A DNA stretch of 64,000 nucleotides from JAQUOT01 sp041651575 (GCA_041651575.1 JBAZJB010000001.1:702450-766449), one strand, 5' to 3'; shown: positions 32,839-41,530, counted from the first letter of the stretch. Program-made: numbers and translations. The notes: generated by a model not told the origin, from the sequence alone.

Positions 32839-33949
32839 TTTTTCTCGCAAGCAAAAATATTACTAATAATATTAATACCAAACATAGGAAATATACTGCT
32901 AATTTTCCGGCTTTAAAGTCAGAAGATTCATATATTATACTTCCAGTAATTTTCTCTGGATTACTATTTATATTACTTTCTGTTTGGGTTTGAGTATATT
33001 CTTCTGTTTCTTGTTTAGCTGTTAAATCCTGTTTTAAGGTGTTATTAACCATATTTGTAACTATATTACATTTTTCAGAGTTTTCAATTTCTATCTCTTT
33101 ATTTTCTTTTAATTCAAGTCCTTCTACAAAAATATAGTATTTTCCTGGTTCATATTTGTTTTTACAATTAGATTTTATTTGTGTTGTAAAATTAAAGGTA
33201 TAATTCATATATTTTGTACGTGCATGCTCAGAAATTTTATTAGTTATTAGTGTTTTATTGTCTTTTCCCACATAAAAATAAATTGCATATTTTGCAATAG
33301 AACCACGATAAACATTAACTTCTACAGAAATATTTTCTCCAAATCCTATTTTTTCAGGATATTTTGTTATTTCTATTTTAGACTTTTGTTCTAAATTAGT
33401 TGTATCTACTTTTTCCTCTTCTTCTTCAGTAATATTTGAATCTTCTTCTGGTTCTTCTTTTGGAATTTCTTTTACAGAATTTTCATAACCAGGAGTTCCG
33501 TTTATCATTAATGATTTATAATAGTTATTTTCAAAAAATTCTAAAGAATAACCTTCATCTATTTTAAAAATTTGCATAGAAGCAATTTCCTTTTTTTCTG
33601 AATCATATAAAGTTACTTTATCATCTTCACTTAATCCATTTCCTATAGAAGCTCCTGCAGAATATAAGGCAATATTTTCTGGAATGTTTAAAATATAATC
33701 AGATTCTACAATTAATGCGTAATTTGAATCAATATCATTTAATCTTTTTAAATTATCTTCAGAATCTCCATCTGTGATAGTCCAATTTGTTAAGTTAATT
33801 GTTTCTGTAGAGTAAATTTCAACAAATTCCTTGTAATTATCAGGACCTTTTGGATTATACATAACTTCATTTATCCTTAATTCAGCAAGAACTACATTAG
33901 AGAGAAGTATTAAAAATAAACTAATTCCAAATACCAGAGATTTTTGCAT
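32810..33949 (-). CDS. Surface protein with lamin-tail domain (LTD)
   Basis: 379 aa. A signal peptide (MQKSLVFGISLFLILLSNVV) is followed by an LTD-type Ig-like domain: LRINEVMYNPKGPDNYKEFV, NLTNWTITDG and SAGASIGNGLSEDDKVTLYD. LTD domains in prokaryotic exported proteins often accompany nucleases or surface adhesins; none is fused here. A glutamate-rich linker, a second beta domain and a C-terminal helix (LAVYFLCLVLILLVIFLLAR) follow, with KITGSI just outside the membrane. The start overlaps AmrS by 29 bp but is needed for the signal peptide. Confidence 0.78.
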   Translation of the reverse strand: MQKSLVFGISLFLILLSNVVLAELRINEVMYNPKGPDNYKEFVEIYSTETINLTNWTITDGDSEDNLKRLNDIDSNYALIVESDYILNIPENIALYSAGASIGNGLSEDDKVTLYDSEKKEIASMQIFKIDEGYSLEFFENNYYKSLMINGTPGYENSVKEIPKEEPEEDSNITEEEEEKVDTTNLEQKSKIEITKYPEKIGFGENISVEVNVYRGSIAKYAIYFYVGKDNKTLITNKISEHARTKYMNYTFNFTTQIKSNCKNKYEPGKYYIFVEGLELKENKEIEIENSEKCNIVTNMVNNTLKQDLTAKQETEEYTQTQTESNINSNPEKITGSIIYESSDFKAGKLAVYFLCLVLILLVIFLLARKNENKNQSNN

Positions 33950-34922
33950 TACATTTATAACATTTATTTGCCTTTATATTATTTTTTATGATATGATATC
34001 TATTTCTTTCTATTAATAATGAATTACATTTTGAGCAATAGGTATTTTCTTTATTGGTTTCTAAGTTTCCAATATAAATATACTTTAATCCTTGTTTTTT
34101 TGCTATTTCATAAGCGTTTTCAAGTGTTTCTTCTGGAGTTGTAGGTTTATTTAATAATTTATACATTGGAAAGAATCTTGAAAAGTGAATTGGAATGTTT
34201 TTATCTAGATTTTTAACCCATTTACATAATTTTTCAATATTTTTTGAAGAATCATTTAATTTAGGAATAATTAAATTTGTAATTTCAATCCAAACTTTAT
34301 TTTTATGTAATATTTTTAGGGTATTTAGCACTGGTTCTAGCTTTCCTGAGCATATTTTCTTATAAAATTCATTATTTATAGATTTTAAGTCAATATTTGC
34401 TGCATCAATGTATTTGCATAATTTTTTTAATGGTTTTTCATTAATATATCCATTACTTACTAAAACATTTTTTATTTTTTCTTTCTTTGCTAGTTTACAA
34501 ATATCTAACATATATTCAAACATTGTTGTTGGTTCAGAATAAGTATAAGCAATTATTTTACATCTAGATTTTTTAACTTTATCAATTATCTCTTCTGGAG
34601 AAACAAATTGTGTTGGAATGTCTTCTGGACTTGCTTGGCTTATATCAAAGTTTTGGCAGTTTAAACATTTGAAAGTACAACCTGCTGTTCCAATAGAAAA
34701 AGCTTTTTCTCCAGGCATAAAATGAAAGAAGGGTTTTTTCTCAATAGGATCAATATTCATTGCAACAGGTTTACCATAAGACAAAGAGATTAATTTTCCA
34801 GAAATATTCTTTCTAGCAAGACATATTCCTAATTTGTTTTCTTTTATAACACAAAAATTAGGGCATAATTGACATTGAACTATTTTATTCTTTAATTTTT
34901 TATAGAATAGAGTTTCTTTCAT
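33921..34922 (-). CDS. amrS: AmmeMemoRadiSam system radical SAM enzyme (AmrS-like)
   Basis: 333 aa. The 4Fe-4S SAM motif is CTFKCLNC (C82, C86, C89) after FSIGTAG. An N-terminal four-Cys cluster (C17, C20, C24, C34) and a C-terminal zinc ribbon (CSKC ... CYKC) complete the family layout. These enzymes belong with MEMO and AMMECR1 proteins in a widely conserved set of unknown reaction. An AMMECR1 gene is found at 59766-60317 of this window; no MEMO gene is seen. ATGA overlap with the preceding gene. Confidence 0.93.
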   Translation of the reverse strand: MKETLFYKKLKNKIVQCQLCPNFCVIKENKLGICLARKNISGKLISLSYGKPVAMNIDPIEKKPFFHFMPGEKAFSIGTAGCTFKCLNCQNFDISQASPEDIPTQFVSPEEIIDKVKKSRCKIIAYTYSEPTTMFEYMLDICKLAKKEKIKNVLVSNGYINEKPLKKLCKYIDAANIDLKSINNEFYKKICSGKLEPVLNTLKILHKNKVWIEITNLIIPKLNDSSKNIEKLCKWVKNLDKNIPIHFSRFFPMYKLLNKPTTPEETLENAYEIAKKQGLKYIYIGNLETNKENTYCSKCNSLLIERNRYHIIKNNIKANKCYKCNAKISGIWN

Positions 34923-35305
34923 TTATTCCAAAATCTTCTTATTAATTCTTTCATGCCTCTTGGCCACTTTCTTCCTTCTTCTTTGAATTGTTTTTTAATA
35001 TTATTACCTAATTTCATAATAGAATCTCTTGTAACCGTTTTTATATCCCATCCAAATGCTTCAGAGGTTATTACATCAGAAGCTCCAACAATTTTGGTAT
35101 GAACACTATATTTTTTCTTTCCACCTTTTTCATGAACTTTGATATTTAATAACAAATCCATAACATTACCAGACAACATTCTATGAATCCTTTCATATTC
35201 AGTTTCAGCAATGTTTTTTAGAATAGTCTGTTCTTGTAAATTTAATTCTTTTAATCCAGAATACCTTATAATATTCTTAATTCCTCTTTGTGTTAAATCT
35301 ACCAT
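34919..35305 (-). CDS. Small basic protein, possibly RNA or ribosome-binding
   Basis: 128 aa. It consists of a helical start, a beta segment LNIKVHEKGGKKKYSVHTKI, and a C-terminal helix rich in Lys/Arg (IKKQFKEEGRKWPRGMKELI). The beta-helix core weakly recalls HPF/RaiA hibernation factors, but the match is too loose to name it. Between Hjc (one base upstream) and AmrS (4-bp overlap), in one operon. Confidence 0.65.
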   Translation of the reverse strand: MVDLTQRGIKNIIRYSGLKELNLQEQTILKNIAETEYERIHRMLSGNVMDLLLNIKVHEKGGKKKYSVHTKIVGASDVITSEAFGWDIKTVTRDSIMKLGNNIKKQFKEEGRKWPRGMKELIRRFWNK

Positions 35306-35306
35306 C

Positions 35307-35696
35307 TTACTTTTTGATTAAATCCTTGAAATTTAAACCTTTCTCTTTTAATTCTTCTAAGGAAATTGCATAATAATTTGATTTAGTTTTGTTTAATTTG
35401 TCAGGATGTATAAAAAACCAACCAATATTATCAAATCTTATTCCTAACCAAGCTTCTGCACCAAATTTCTTAGAAAATTGTTTTAATTCTTTTATTTCCT
35501 GTTCTTTAAAATATTTACTTGTATTTTTAAGAGATTTACACTCTATTGCTAGAATTCTTCCATCTCTTCCAGCTATTAAATCTGGATTTGGTAAACCTAT
35601 AGATCCCGAACCTGCAGAACGAACTACATGAAAAGATTCATCAAATAACATATGAAGAAGTTCACGCTCAGCTCTACTCCCCTTTTGTTTAGACAT
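35307..35696 (-). CDS. hjc: Holliday junction resolvase Hjc
   Basis: 129 aa. Catalytic residues of the family are all visible: E10 in SRAERELL, R26 in VVRSAGSGS, D39 in PNPDLIAG, and E52/K54 in AIECKS. It forms a dimer that cuts four-way DNA junctions. N-terminal KQKGSRAERELLHMLF is the usual dimer helix. A TATA box (TATAAATA, minus strand 35725-35718) ends 22 nt from the ATG. Confidence 0.96.
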   Translation of the reverse strand: MSKQKGSRAERELLHMLFDESFHVVRSAGSGSIGLPNPDLIAGRDGRILAIECKSLKNTSKYFKEQEIKELKQFSKKFGAEAWLGIRFDNIGWFFIHPDKLNKTKSNYYAISLEELKEKGLNFKDLIKK

Positions 35697-35717
35697 AATT
35701 TATAAAAATTATAGAAC

Positions 35718-35725
35718 TATTTATA
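35718..35725 (-). promoter_or_regulatory. TATA box of hjc
   Basis: TATAAATA on minus, 22 nt before the hjc ATG; first promoter of the hjc-amrS operon. Confidence 0.6.
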
Positions 35726-35745
35726 CCTTTTGATTAATAAAAAGA

Positions 35746-35753
35746 TTTAAATA
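35746..35753 (+). promoter_or_regulatory. TATA box, AAAAAGATTTAAATA type
   Basis: TTTAAATA ends 22 nt before ATG 35775; same extended unit as upstream of 25755 and 62363. Confidence 0.7.
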
Positions 35754-35774
35754 TCTACCTTCTAAATTATTAAT

Positions 35775-37049
35775 ATGCAAAAGAGGGCAATAAATTTATT
35801 CTTAATAGTTTTAGTTTGTTTTAGTATTCTAACAATATTTAATTTAACAGGTAATGATAATACAAGAACTTTAGAGGCCTCTATTTGGGGGAGATTGAAT
35901 CCTACTTGTACAAAACCCGGGGGGTATAACATAGAAGTTCAAAATAAAATTGATGCAACTCAAAATGGAAGACAAATATTTACTCCTACTACAGGTTGGG
36001 ATTATTGTAAATATGGAGATAATACTAATATTTTAATTGAATGGTATTGTCAGGGTACTCAATATAAATCAGTTCCAATAGATTGTTCTCAAGCAGGTAA
36101 AAAATGTATTAGTGGAAAGTGTATTACTGAATCAATTTCTGGTAATTCTGAATATAGCAAAACTTCAACAAGCGGTTCATTTAATTATGTTTGTCCAAAA
36201 CCTTGTCCTTATTCAAATGAAATATTTTTAGCTAAATTCCAAGGATTAGAAAATGGATTTAATGAATTATATAAATTAACTGGGATAACTCCAGTAAACA
36301 GTTTAACTCCTATATATTACCTTTCTAATGGAGATGGAGATATTTGTATTAAATATGGGGATTTAAAGATAAAGACGGCATATAGTGCCACTAAAAATAA
36401 TAAAGGGATATTATGTTTGTATGATTATGAACATGGAATAGAATACTTAAATAATTATAACTATAATCCTTTTGATGTACAAAATGCCGTAAAATTACGA
36501 AATCAAATGTTAGCAATACACGAAATGGGACACGTGTTATTTTTTACTAGAACAACAGTTCATTTTAATGTAGCTGAGTCATTTGTTGTAGCTCAATCAT
36601 TTAGAACAGTAGGTTATAAAGTAGACCCGACACTTAGTAATAGTCAGGTAATAATACCCTTAACTCCTTGTGATTCATCTTTAGCTTATCTTAATGATAT
36701 GATAGTAGACAGATTAGCTTATTTGTTATGTAGAGATTATGGATTGCGTTGGGACCAATTTGATGATATATACAAAAAAGTAGATGACAAATACAAATCT
36801 ACTGGAATCCCTGTTGATGATAATCAATTTAAACTCATTGTTGATCAAGTACTTGGAAAAGATACAACTGGGGCATTTACGCAAAGTGGAATAAATATAG
36901 TTACTACTATACCTGCATGTTCATATACAACAACTACCTGCCAATCTTGGTCAACTTGTACAAATAATCTACAACGTTGTACTGTAACTAACTGTAATGG
37001 TTTAGTTAGAAGTTGTAGAAGTACTACTTCTCGAACCAGAACTAATTAA
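35775..37049 (+). CDS. Secreted putative zinc metalloprotease with Cys modules
   Basis: 424 aa. An N-terminal helix is followed by LTGND and NTRTLEA at 24-35, so both motif classes meet in this protein. Next is a Cys module of the GW/DYC...C...GKC type, then a domain holding HEMGH at 249-253 and E268 in NVAESF, the HExxH plus distant Glu layout of gluzincin-like zinc proteases. The C-terminus has a W-S-x-C thrombospondin-like repeat (QSWSTCTNNLQRCTVT) and an RT-rich end. Protease activity is inferred from the motif only. Confidence 0.72.
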   Translation: MQKRAINLFLIVLVCFSILTIFNLTGNDNTRTLEASIWGRLNPTCTKPGGYNIEVQNKIDATQNGRQIFTPTTGWDYCKYGDNTNILIEWYCQGTQYKSVPIDCSQAGKKCISGKCITESISGNSEYSKTSTSGSFNYVCPKPCPYSNEIFLAKFQGLENGFNELYKLTGITPVNSLTPIYYLSNGDGDICIKYGDLKIKTAYSATKNNKGILCLYDYEHGIEYLNNYNYNPFDVQNAVKLRNQMLAIHEMGHVLFFTRTTVHFNVAESFVVAQSFRTVGYKVDPTLSNSQVIIPLTPCDSSLAYLNDMIVDRLAYLLCRDYGLRWDQFDDIYKKVDDKYKSTGIPVDDNQFKLIVDQVLGKDTTGAFTQSGINIVTTIPACSYTTTTCQSWSTCTNNLQRCTVTNCNGLVRSCRSTTSRTRTN

Positions 37050-37133
37050 TTTTAAATAATATTTTTAATTATATAGATATTAAAGAAAATCTTCTAATAA
37101 AAATAAAAAAAGAATAAAAAATAAATAATTGGT

Positions 37134-37304
37134 TTATAAATCGTAAGGCATTACGGTCTTTCTTTTATTAGCTTGTGCTCTTTCTACTGCATCAGCTAAC
37201 ACTTTTTCAACTTTCTTGCTTAATGCTTCTCCTAATTCTCCAGAAACATTCATGCCTTTACAGTAATCTTTTAATTTTGCTCTAACAACAAGTAATTCTG
37301 ACAT
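37134..37304 (-). CDS. Small histone-fold protein (DUF1931-like)
   Basis: 56 aa: MSELLVVRAKLKDYCKGM, then a helix of VSGELGEALSKKVEKVLADA and ERAQANKRKTVMPYDL. The last part, a helix followed by RKTV and a D-L end, is the typical histone-fold closing seen in archaeal histones and DUF1931 proteins. It probably binds DNA as a dimer. GGGAGG at 37314-37319 lies 9 nt before the ATG. The leader is about 50 nt long and has a GCCTTT/AAAGGC hairpin at 37333-37345. Confidence 0.72.
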   Translation of the reverse strand: MSELLVVRAKLKDYCKGMNVSGELGEALSKKVEKVLADAVERAQANKRKTVMPYDL

Positions 37305-37313
37305 CTTTTCTAA

Positions 37314-37319
37314 CCTCCC
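37314..37319 (-). promoter_or_regulatory. Ribosome-binding site of the histone-fold gene
   Basis: GGGAGG on the minus strand, 9 nt before ATG 37304; strong support that this short frame is translated. Confidence 0.7.
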
Positions 37320-37332
37320 TATTATGTTTTTT

Positions 37333-37345
37333 GCCTTTAAAAGGC
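37333..37345 (-). promoter_or_regulatory. Short inverted repeat in the histone-fold gene leader
   Basis: GCCTTT and AAAGGC around one base. It lies about 10 nt into the predicted transcript and could be an operator for a dimeric DNA-binding protein or an RNA hairpin. Confidence 0.4.
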
Positions 37346-37374
37346 TTAATTTACTGTTTAAATGATTTTTAGTA

Positions 37375-37382
37375 TTTATAAA
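37375..37382 (-). promoter_or_regulatory. TATA box of the histone-fold gene
   Basis: TTTATAAA preceded on the minus strand by AAAAGC. Predicted start near 37353 gives a leader of about 49 nt. Confidence 0.55.
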
Positions 37383-37424
37383 GCTTTTGCAATTAAAATT
37401 CTTAAGAAACCTTTTTAAGTAAGT

Positions 37425-38909
37425 TCATTCTTTTTCTGGTTTCATTTGTGGAAATAAAATTACTTCTTTTATTGATGGAGAGTTTGTAACTAACATAACT
37501 AATCTATCAATACCTAAACCTAATCCTCCTGCAGGAGGCATACCATATTCTAATGCTTCTACAAAATCTTCATCCATAGGTTGAGCTTCTTCATCACCTT
37601 TTTTAATAAGTTTTTGTTGTTCTTCAAGTCTTTCTCTTTGATCTTCAGGATCATTTAATTCATCATAAGCTTTTGTTATTTCTGCTCCGTTTACTAAAAG
37701 TTGGAAAATATTTACTTTTCTTTCATCTTTTTGATTTCTTTTTGCAAGAGGGATCATTTCAACAGGATAATCTATTAAAAAAGTAGGTTGTATAATTTTT
37801 GGTCTGCATATTCTCTTGTATAACTCATCAAGAAGGGCTCCATAATGTTTTACTTTAGTTATATCAACTTCTTTTAATTTCTTTTTTCTTATTTCATTAC
37901 TTAAAGTTTCAAAATCTCTAAATTTATCAATGTCGATATCGGATTCTTTTAAAATTAAATCTCTAAATTTAATTCTTTTAAAAGGGGCTTTGAAATTTAA
38001 TTTTGTTCCTTGATAATCAATTTCAAGTTTTCCATTTGTTTGCATTAATATTTTAGATAGCATGTCTTCTGTTAATTTCATAAGATATTCATAGTCTGCA
38101 TAAGCTTCATATAATTCTATAGAAGTAAATTCTGGATTATGAAAAGAATCTATACTTTCATTTCTAAAATTTTTGCTTACTTCATAAACTTTTTCGAAAC
38201 CTCCGACTAATAATCTTTTTAAATGTAATTCTGGAGAAATTCTTAAGTATAAATCTGAATTTAATTCATTATGAAAAGTGGTAAATGGTTTTGCTGCTGC
38301 TCCCCCATACACTGTTTGTAAAATTGGAGTTTCTACCTCTAAAAATCCTTTTTCGTCTAAAAATTGTCTTATACATTTTATTATTTTGCTTCTTATTATG
38401 AAAGTTTCTTTTACTTTTGGATTTGCTATTAAATCTATATATCTTTTTCTGTATCTTATTTCTGTATCCTGTAATCCGTGCCATTTTTCAGGCAAAATTC
38501 TTAAAGATTTTGTTAATAATTCATATTTTTTTACCCAAATGGAAATTTCTCCCATTTTAGTTCTAAAAATAGTTCCTTCTATTCCAATAATATCTCCAAT
38601 ATCAATTAATCTCTTAAAAATAGAATATTCTTTTTCTCCAATATTATCTTCTTTTATATAAAATTGTATTCTTCCAGTAGAATCTTGTAAATTACCAAAA
38701 GCAGCCTTACCCATAGGTCTTAAAGAAACTATTCTTCCAGCAATTTTTACTTTTTTATTTGTTTTTTCTTCTTCTTTTAATTTAGAATTTTCTTTTATAA
38801 TTTTTTCTGAATAAGAATCTATTGAAAATTTATGGGGATAAGGATCTATATTTAATTTTCTTAATTCATTTACTTTGTCTTTTTTTATTTGAATTAGGTC
38901 TTCTCCCAT
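37425..38909 (-). CDS. lysS: Lysyl-tRNA synthetase, class II
   Basis: 494 aa. The N-terminal OB fold binds the anticodon (VKIAGRIVSLRPMGKAAFGN). Class II motif 2 is FRNESIDSFHNPEFTSIELY and motif 3 is GLGLGIDRLVML, where Arg contacts ATP. Many archaea use the unrelated class I LysRS; the class II form here is usual in bacteria, eukaryotes and some DPANN lineages. TATTTAAA on the minus strand (38938-38931) ends 22 nt from the ATG. Confidence 0.96.
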   Translation of the reverse strand: MGEDLIQIKKDKVNELRKLNIDPYPHKFSIDSYSEKIIKENSKLKEEEKTNKKVKIAGRIVSLRPMGKAAFGNLQDSTGRIQFYIKEDNIGEKEYSIFKRLIDIGDIIGIEGTIFRTKMGEISIWVKKYELLTKSLRILPEKWHGLQDTEIRYRKRYIDLIANPKVKETFIIRSKIIKCIRQFLDEKGFLEVETPILQTVYGGAAAKPFTTFHNELNSDLYLRISPELHLKRLLVGGFEKVYEVSKNFRNESIDSFHNPEFTSIELYEAYADYEYLMKLTEDMLSKILMQTNGKLEIDYQGTKLNFKAPFKRIKFRDLILKESDIDIDKFRDFETLSNEIRKKKLKEVDITKVKHYGALLDELYKRICRPKIIQPTFLIDYPVEMIPLAKRNQKDERKVNIFQLLVNGAEITKAYDELNDPEDQRERLEEQQKLIKKGDEEAQPMDEDFVEALEYGMPPAGGLGLGIDRLVMLVTNSPSIKEVILFPQMKPEKE

Positions 38910-38930
38910 AGAATTAGCAAATTAATTTAG

Positions 38931-38938
38931 TTTAAATA
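38931..38938 (-). promoter_or_regulatory. TATA box of lysS
   Basis: TATTTAAA on minus, 22 nt before the lysS ATG. Confidence 0.5.
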
Positions 38939-38943
38939 GTTTT

Positions 38944-39213
38944 TTAATATATAATTCTAAAACTTCTGAATTCTCCTCTATACATTTCGTCTTTAATATC
39001 CATTTTAGTAACTTTAGCACTAATTGGTCCCTTTCTACACAACTCTATTAAGTGTTTTATTTTATCAGTATTTCCTTCTAAAACGGCTTCAACTTTATTA
39101 TTTAAGTTTCTAACATATCCTGTTAAACCTAAAGCAGTTGCATGGTTTTTCATAAAATATCTAAAGAAAACTCCTTGTACAGAACCTTCTATAGTAATCT
39201 TTACCCTGCTCAT
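38944..39213 (-). CDS. Acylphosphatase
   Basis: 89 aa from ATG 39213. The family pattern is VKITIEGSVQGVFFRYFMKN, where the Q-G-V-F-F-R loop and R bind phosphate, followed by GYVRNLNNKVEAVLEG with the catalytic Asn. Ends in a normal FRSFRIIY strand. It hydrolyses acyl phosphates; physiological substrate unknown. Longer starts at 39246 and 39234 would add a hydrophobic leader that the family lacks. Downstream of truB. Confidence 0.92.
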   Translation of the reverse strand: MSRVKITIEGSVQGVFFRYFMKNHATALGLTGYVRNLNNKVEAVLEGNTDKIKHLIELCRKGPISAKVTKMDIKDEMYRGEFRSFRIIY

Positions 39214-39238
39214 AAATAAAATGTTATTTAACATGTTT

Positions 39239-40231
39239 TTATTCAAGACTATCGTCTTTTTTATAAGTATCTATTTTCATAAAAACTTTGTTTGTTTCTA
39301 TAACTAATCCTTTACTTTTCTTTAAAATGTCTTCAGAAGTCATTTTAGCCTTTCCAAGGCATATTAATTCATTTTTTAAGCTTAAAACTGCAATTAAATC
39401 GTTTTCTTTTATATCTGATTCTAATTTAGAAATTCCTGGAACATTCAGATTTGCTCCATGACATAAACTATCTATTGCAGAATCAAAAACCCATATTTTT
39501 GGTAAAAAGGAAAGTGTAAATTCAACAGGTTTTATTATTTTTTTTAATAAAGAATCATTTTTGTTTTCTTTAAATTCTGTGTAAGCATCTTGTATATCTT
39601 GTAGAGAATACCATTCATTTTCATTAAAAGGTCCTGCTTTTGTTCTTACTAATTCTACCATATGTGCATTTGTTTTTAGAATTTTACCCCAATCAACAAT
39701 TAATTTTCTAATATAAGTTCCTCCTTCGCAACCCACTTTGAATAAAACATCCTGGTCTTTTATTTCTAAAATTTCTAAATAATAAATTTCTCTTTGTCTT
39801 AATTGCCTTTTTACTGCAGATCTTACAGGAGGCAATTGATTTATTTTTCCAACAGTCTTTTCTACAGAAACTTTTATTTCTTTTTCAGGAATATCTTTAT
39901 GCAAGTGCATTAATGCAACATATTCTTTTCCACCTTTTAATAAAATTTGTAATATTCTTGTTGCATCATTTAAAGCAATTGGTAAAACTCCAGAAACTCC
40001 TGGATCTAAAGTTCCTCCATGTCCTGCTTTTTTTGTATTTAAAATTCTTTTAAGATAATCTACTGTTTGATGGCTTGTTGGTCCTGAAGGTTTGTTTAAA
40101 CAAATAACTCCTTTATCAAACAATTCTTGAATAGTCCTATTTTCAGGAGAACTTCCATATTTATCAGAAGTTTTAGCTTCTTTCTTAATTAGAATAGTTC
40201 TTTTAATTTCTTCAAAAGGCAATTTATTCAT
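39239..40231 (-). CDS. truB: tRNA/rRNA pseudouridine synthase Cbf5/TruB
   Basis: 330 aa. N-terminal archaeal extension, CLNKPSGPTSHQTVDYLKRI, the catalytic D76 in GGTLDPGVSGVLP and the C-terminal PUA domain (ANLNVPGISKLESDIKENDL). It is the catalytic subunit of H/ACA RNPs and can also make pseudouridine 55 in tRNA. The tRNA-Glu at 2059 has G at position 55 and cannot be its target. One base after the upstream membrane-protein gene. Confidence 0.95.
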   Translation of the reverse strand: MNKLPFEEIKRTILIKKEAKTSDKYGSSPENRTIQELFDKGVICLNKPSGPTSHQTVDYLKRILNTKKAGHGGTLDPGVSGVLPIALNDATRILQILLKGGKEYVALMHLHKDIPEKEIKVSVEKTVGKINQLPPVRSAVKRQLRQREIYYLEILEIKDQDVLFKVGCEGGTYIRKLIVDWGKILKTNAHMVELVRTKAGPFNENEWYSLQDIQDAYTEFKENKNDSLLKKIIKPVEFTLSFLPKIWVFDSAIDSLCHGANLNVPGISKLESDIKENDLIAVLSLKNELICLGKAKMTSEDILKKSKGLVIETNKVFMKIDTYKKDDSLE

Positions 40232-40232
40232 T

Positions 40233-40784
40233 TTATTTTGGATAAGGTAATATTTTTTTTAGTAAGCCTTTTTTGTAAGATATATAAAGAGAAATTGTTC
40301 CAATAATACACATTATTAAAAAATAATTTCCTATAAAATTATTTATCTTTGAAATGATACATAATAAAGGGCCTTTTGATTTAACAACTATAATACTGCA
40401 CTTTTCTCTAATCTTTTCAATTTCTCCAGAACCACTTCCCAAATCTTTTAATATAATAAAATAAGTATCTTCATTAAATTTATAATTATATCCTTCATAA
40501 ATCTTTATTACTTTTTCATTTATAGATAAATCGGCTTCATTCCCAAAGTGTAACCAACTAAGTTTCATATTAGAACAAGAGAGATTATACCCCTCAAAAT
40601 TTTCAATAGTGTTTATATGGCTTATAAGTATTGTTTTTTGATAGTCTCCAATACCTATTGATAATATTCCTAAAGAAAAATTAAAAATACCTAAAAAAAC
40701 TAAAGGCAAACATAAACTAACTAGTATAGCATTAAATTCAAAATACAATTTGCGTTCAGATTCTAACTTAGTATTATCAACCAT
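40233..40784 (-). CDS. Two-helix membrane protein of unknown function
   Basis: 183 aa. It has a cytoplasmic N-terminus, one hydrophobic segment (AILVSLCLPLVFLGIFNFSL), about 90 extracytoplasmic residues with four cysteines and many acidic residues, and a second helix (FLIMCIIGTISLYISY) followed by a basic end. I do not recognise it. It has its own TATA box at 40806-40813 (22 nt), and is placed one base before truB. Confidence 0.65.
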   Translation of the reverse strand: MVDNTKLESERKLYFEFNAILVSLCLPLVFLGIFNFSLGILSIGIGDYQKTILISHINTIENFEGYNLSCSNMKLSWLHFGNEADLSINEKVIKIYEGYNYKFNEDTYFIILKDLGSGSGEIEKIREKCSIIVVKSKGPLLCIISKINNFIGNYFLIMCIIGTISLYISYKKGLLKKILPYPK

Positions 40785-40805
40785 CGTATTAAATAATATA
40801 ATTAG

Positions 40806-40813
40806 TTTATAAA
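40806..40813 (-). promoter_or_regulatory. TATA box of the membrane protein-truB-acylphosphatase unit
   Basis: TTTATAAA ends 22 nt before ATG 40784 on the minus strand. Confidence 0.55.
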
Positions 40814-40835
40814 AGTTATTATAACTATTTTAAAA

Positions 40836-41360
40836 TTAATGACTTGTTTTACTAAATGATTTACTTTGTTTCTCGTGTTTAATCATTCTTTTTTGTGATT
40901 TATTAACAATTTTTTCTTTTTTTAATCTCTCTTCCATTTGTTTTGTTTTTAATTCTTCTTTTTTCTCAGGACTAGGAGCAAGATTTTCTTTACCTGCAGG
41001 TTCATTCTTTAATAATTTCTCTTCTTTTTTACCTTCTACATCTTTATCATTTAGAGCTTTTTCAATTTTAGTTTCTTTAGCTTCTTCTTTTTTCTTAGGG
41101 AAATCATAATCTTGTAATTCTACCAAAGCATAAGTTCCTTCTCTTCTTGTTTTAATTTTTATTTTTGAAGGAGGATTTGTACATCCTTTTTCCCATAAAA
41201 AATGATTTAGATTAGCACAGATTTTAACTTCTTCTACTTTCATATGTCTTATAATGAATTTTCTTACTTCAGAAATTGCTCTTTTTGTTCTTTTAAAAAT
41301 TGGCACTTTTAAACATTCTCTTCTAAGAGGTATAACATAATTTCTTTCTAAGTCTGCCAT
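40836..41360 (-). CDS. rpl31e: 50S ribosomal protein eL31, with long charged extension
   Basis: 174 aa, about twice the usual length. The first 90 residues are eL31: ERNYVIPLRRECLKVPIFKR, RAISEVRKFIIRHMKVEEVK and ANLNHFLWEKG. After that comes a Lys/Glu/Pro-rich extension (EEKLLKNEPAGKENLAPSPE and on) without a fold. The same tail style appears in uS3, eL32 and eL14. eL31 lines the tunnel exit. One base after eL39. Confidence 0.93.
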   Translation of the reverse strand: MADLERNYVIPLRRECLKVPIFKRTKRAISEVRKFIIRHMKVEEVKICANLNHFLWEKGCTNPPSKIKIKTRREGTYALVELQDYDFPKKKEEAKETKIEKALNDKDVEGKKEEKLLKNEPAGKENLAPSPEKKEELKTKQMEERLKKEKIVNKSQKRMIKHEKQSKSFSKTSH

Positions 41361-41361
41361 T

Positions 41362-41529
41362 TTATACTTTTAATTTAGTTCTTCTCCAGGATCTTTTAAT
41401 TTCAGTATGTCTTGAAGGATGTACTCTACGACCTTTTCCATATTTCTTTGGAATAGTCCAGAATGGAGCCCACTTTGTTTGAGCTAATCTTTTTCCTAAT
41501 CTTAATTTTTGTATTAATCTTTTTACCAT
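41362..41529 (-). CDS. rpl39e: 50S ribosomal protein eL39
   Basis: 55 aa: MVKRLIQKLRLGKRLAQTKW, then APFWTIPKKYGKGRRVHPSR and a basic end RSWRRTKLKV. The pattern K-LRL-KRL-Q...P-W and the final HW/SWRR-KLK fit eL39, a tunnel protein. It lies between eS19 (1 bp) and eL31 (1 bp), the normal archaeal order except that the PDCD5 homologue usually between eS19 and eL39 is missing. Confidence 0.93.
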   Translation of the reverse strand: MVKRLIQKLRLGKRLAQTKWAPFWTIPKKYGKGRRVHPSRHTEIKRSWRRTKLKV

Positions 41530-41530
41530 T

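Noticed and set aside
34919..35305. Ribosome hibernation factor (HPF/RaiA) call for the 128-aa protein
   Set aside because: Only a loose resemblance in one beta-helix segment; the HPF pattern is not clear enough to name it.
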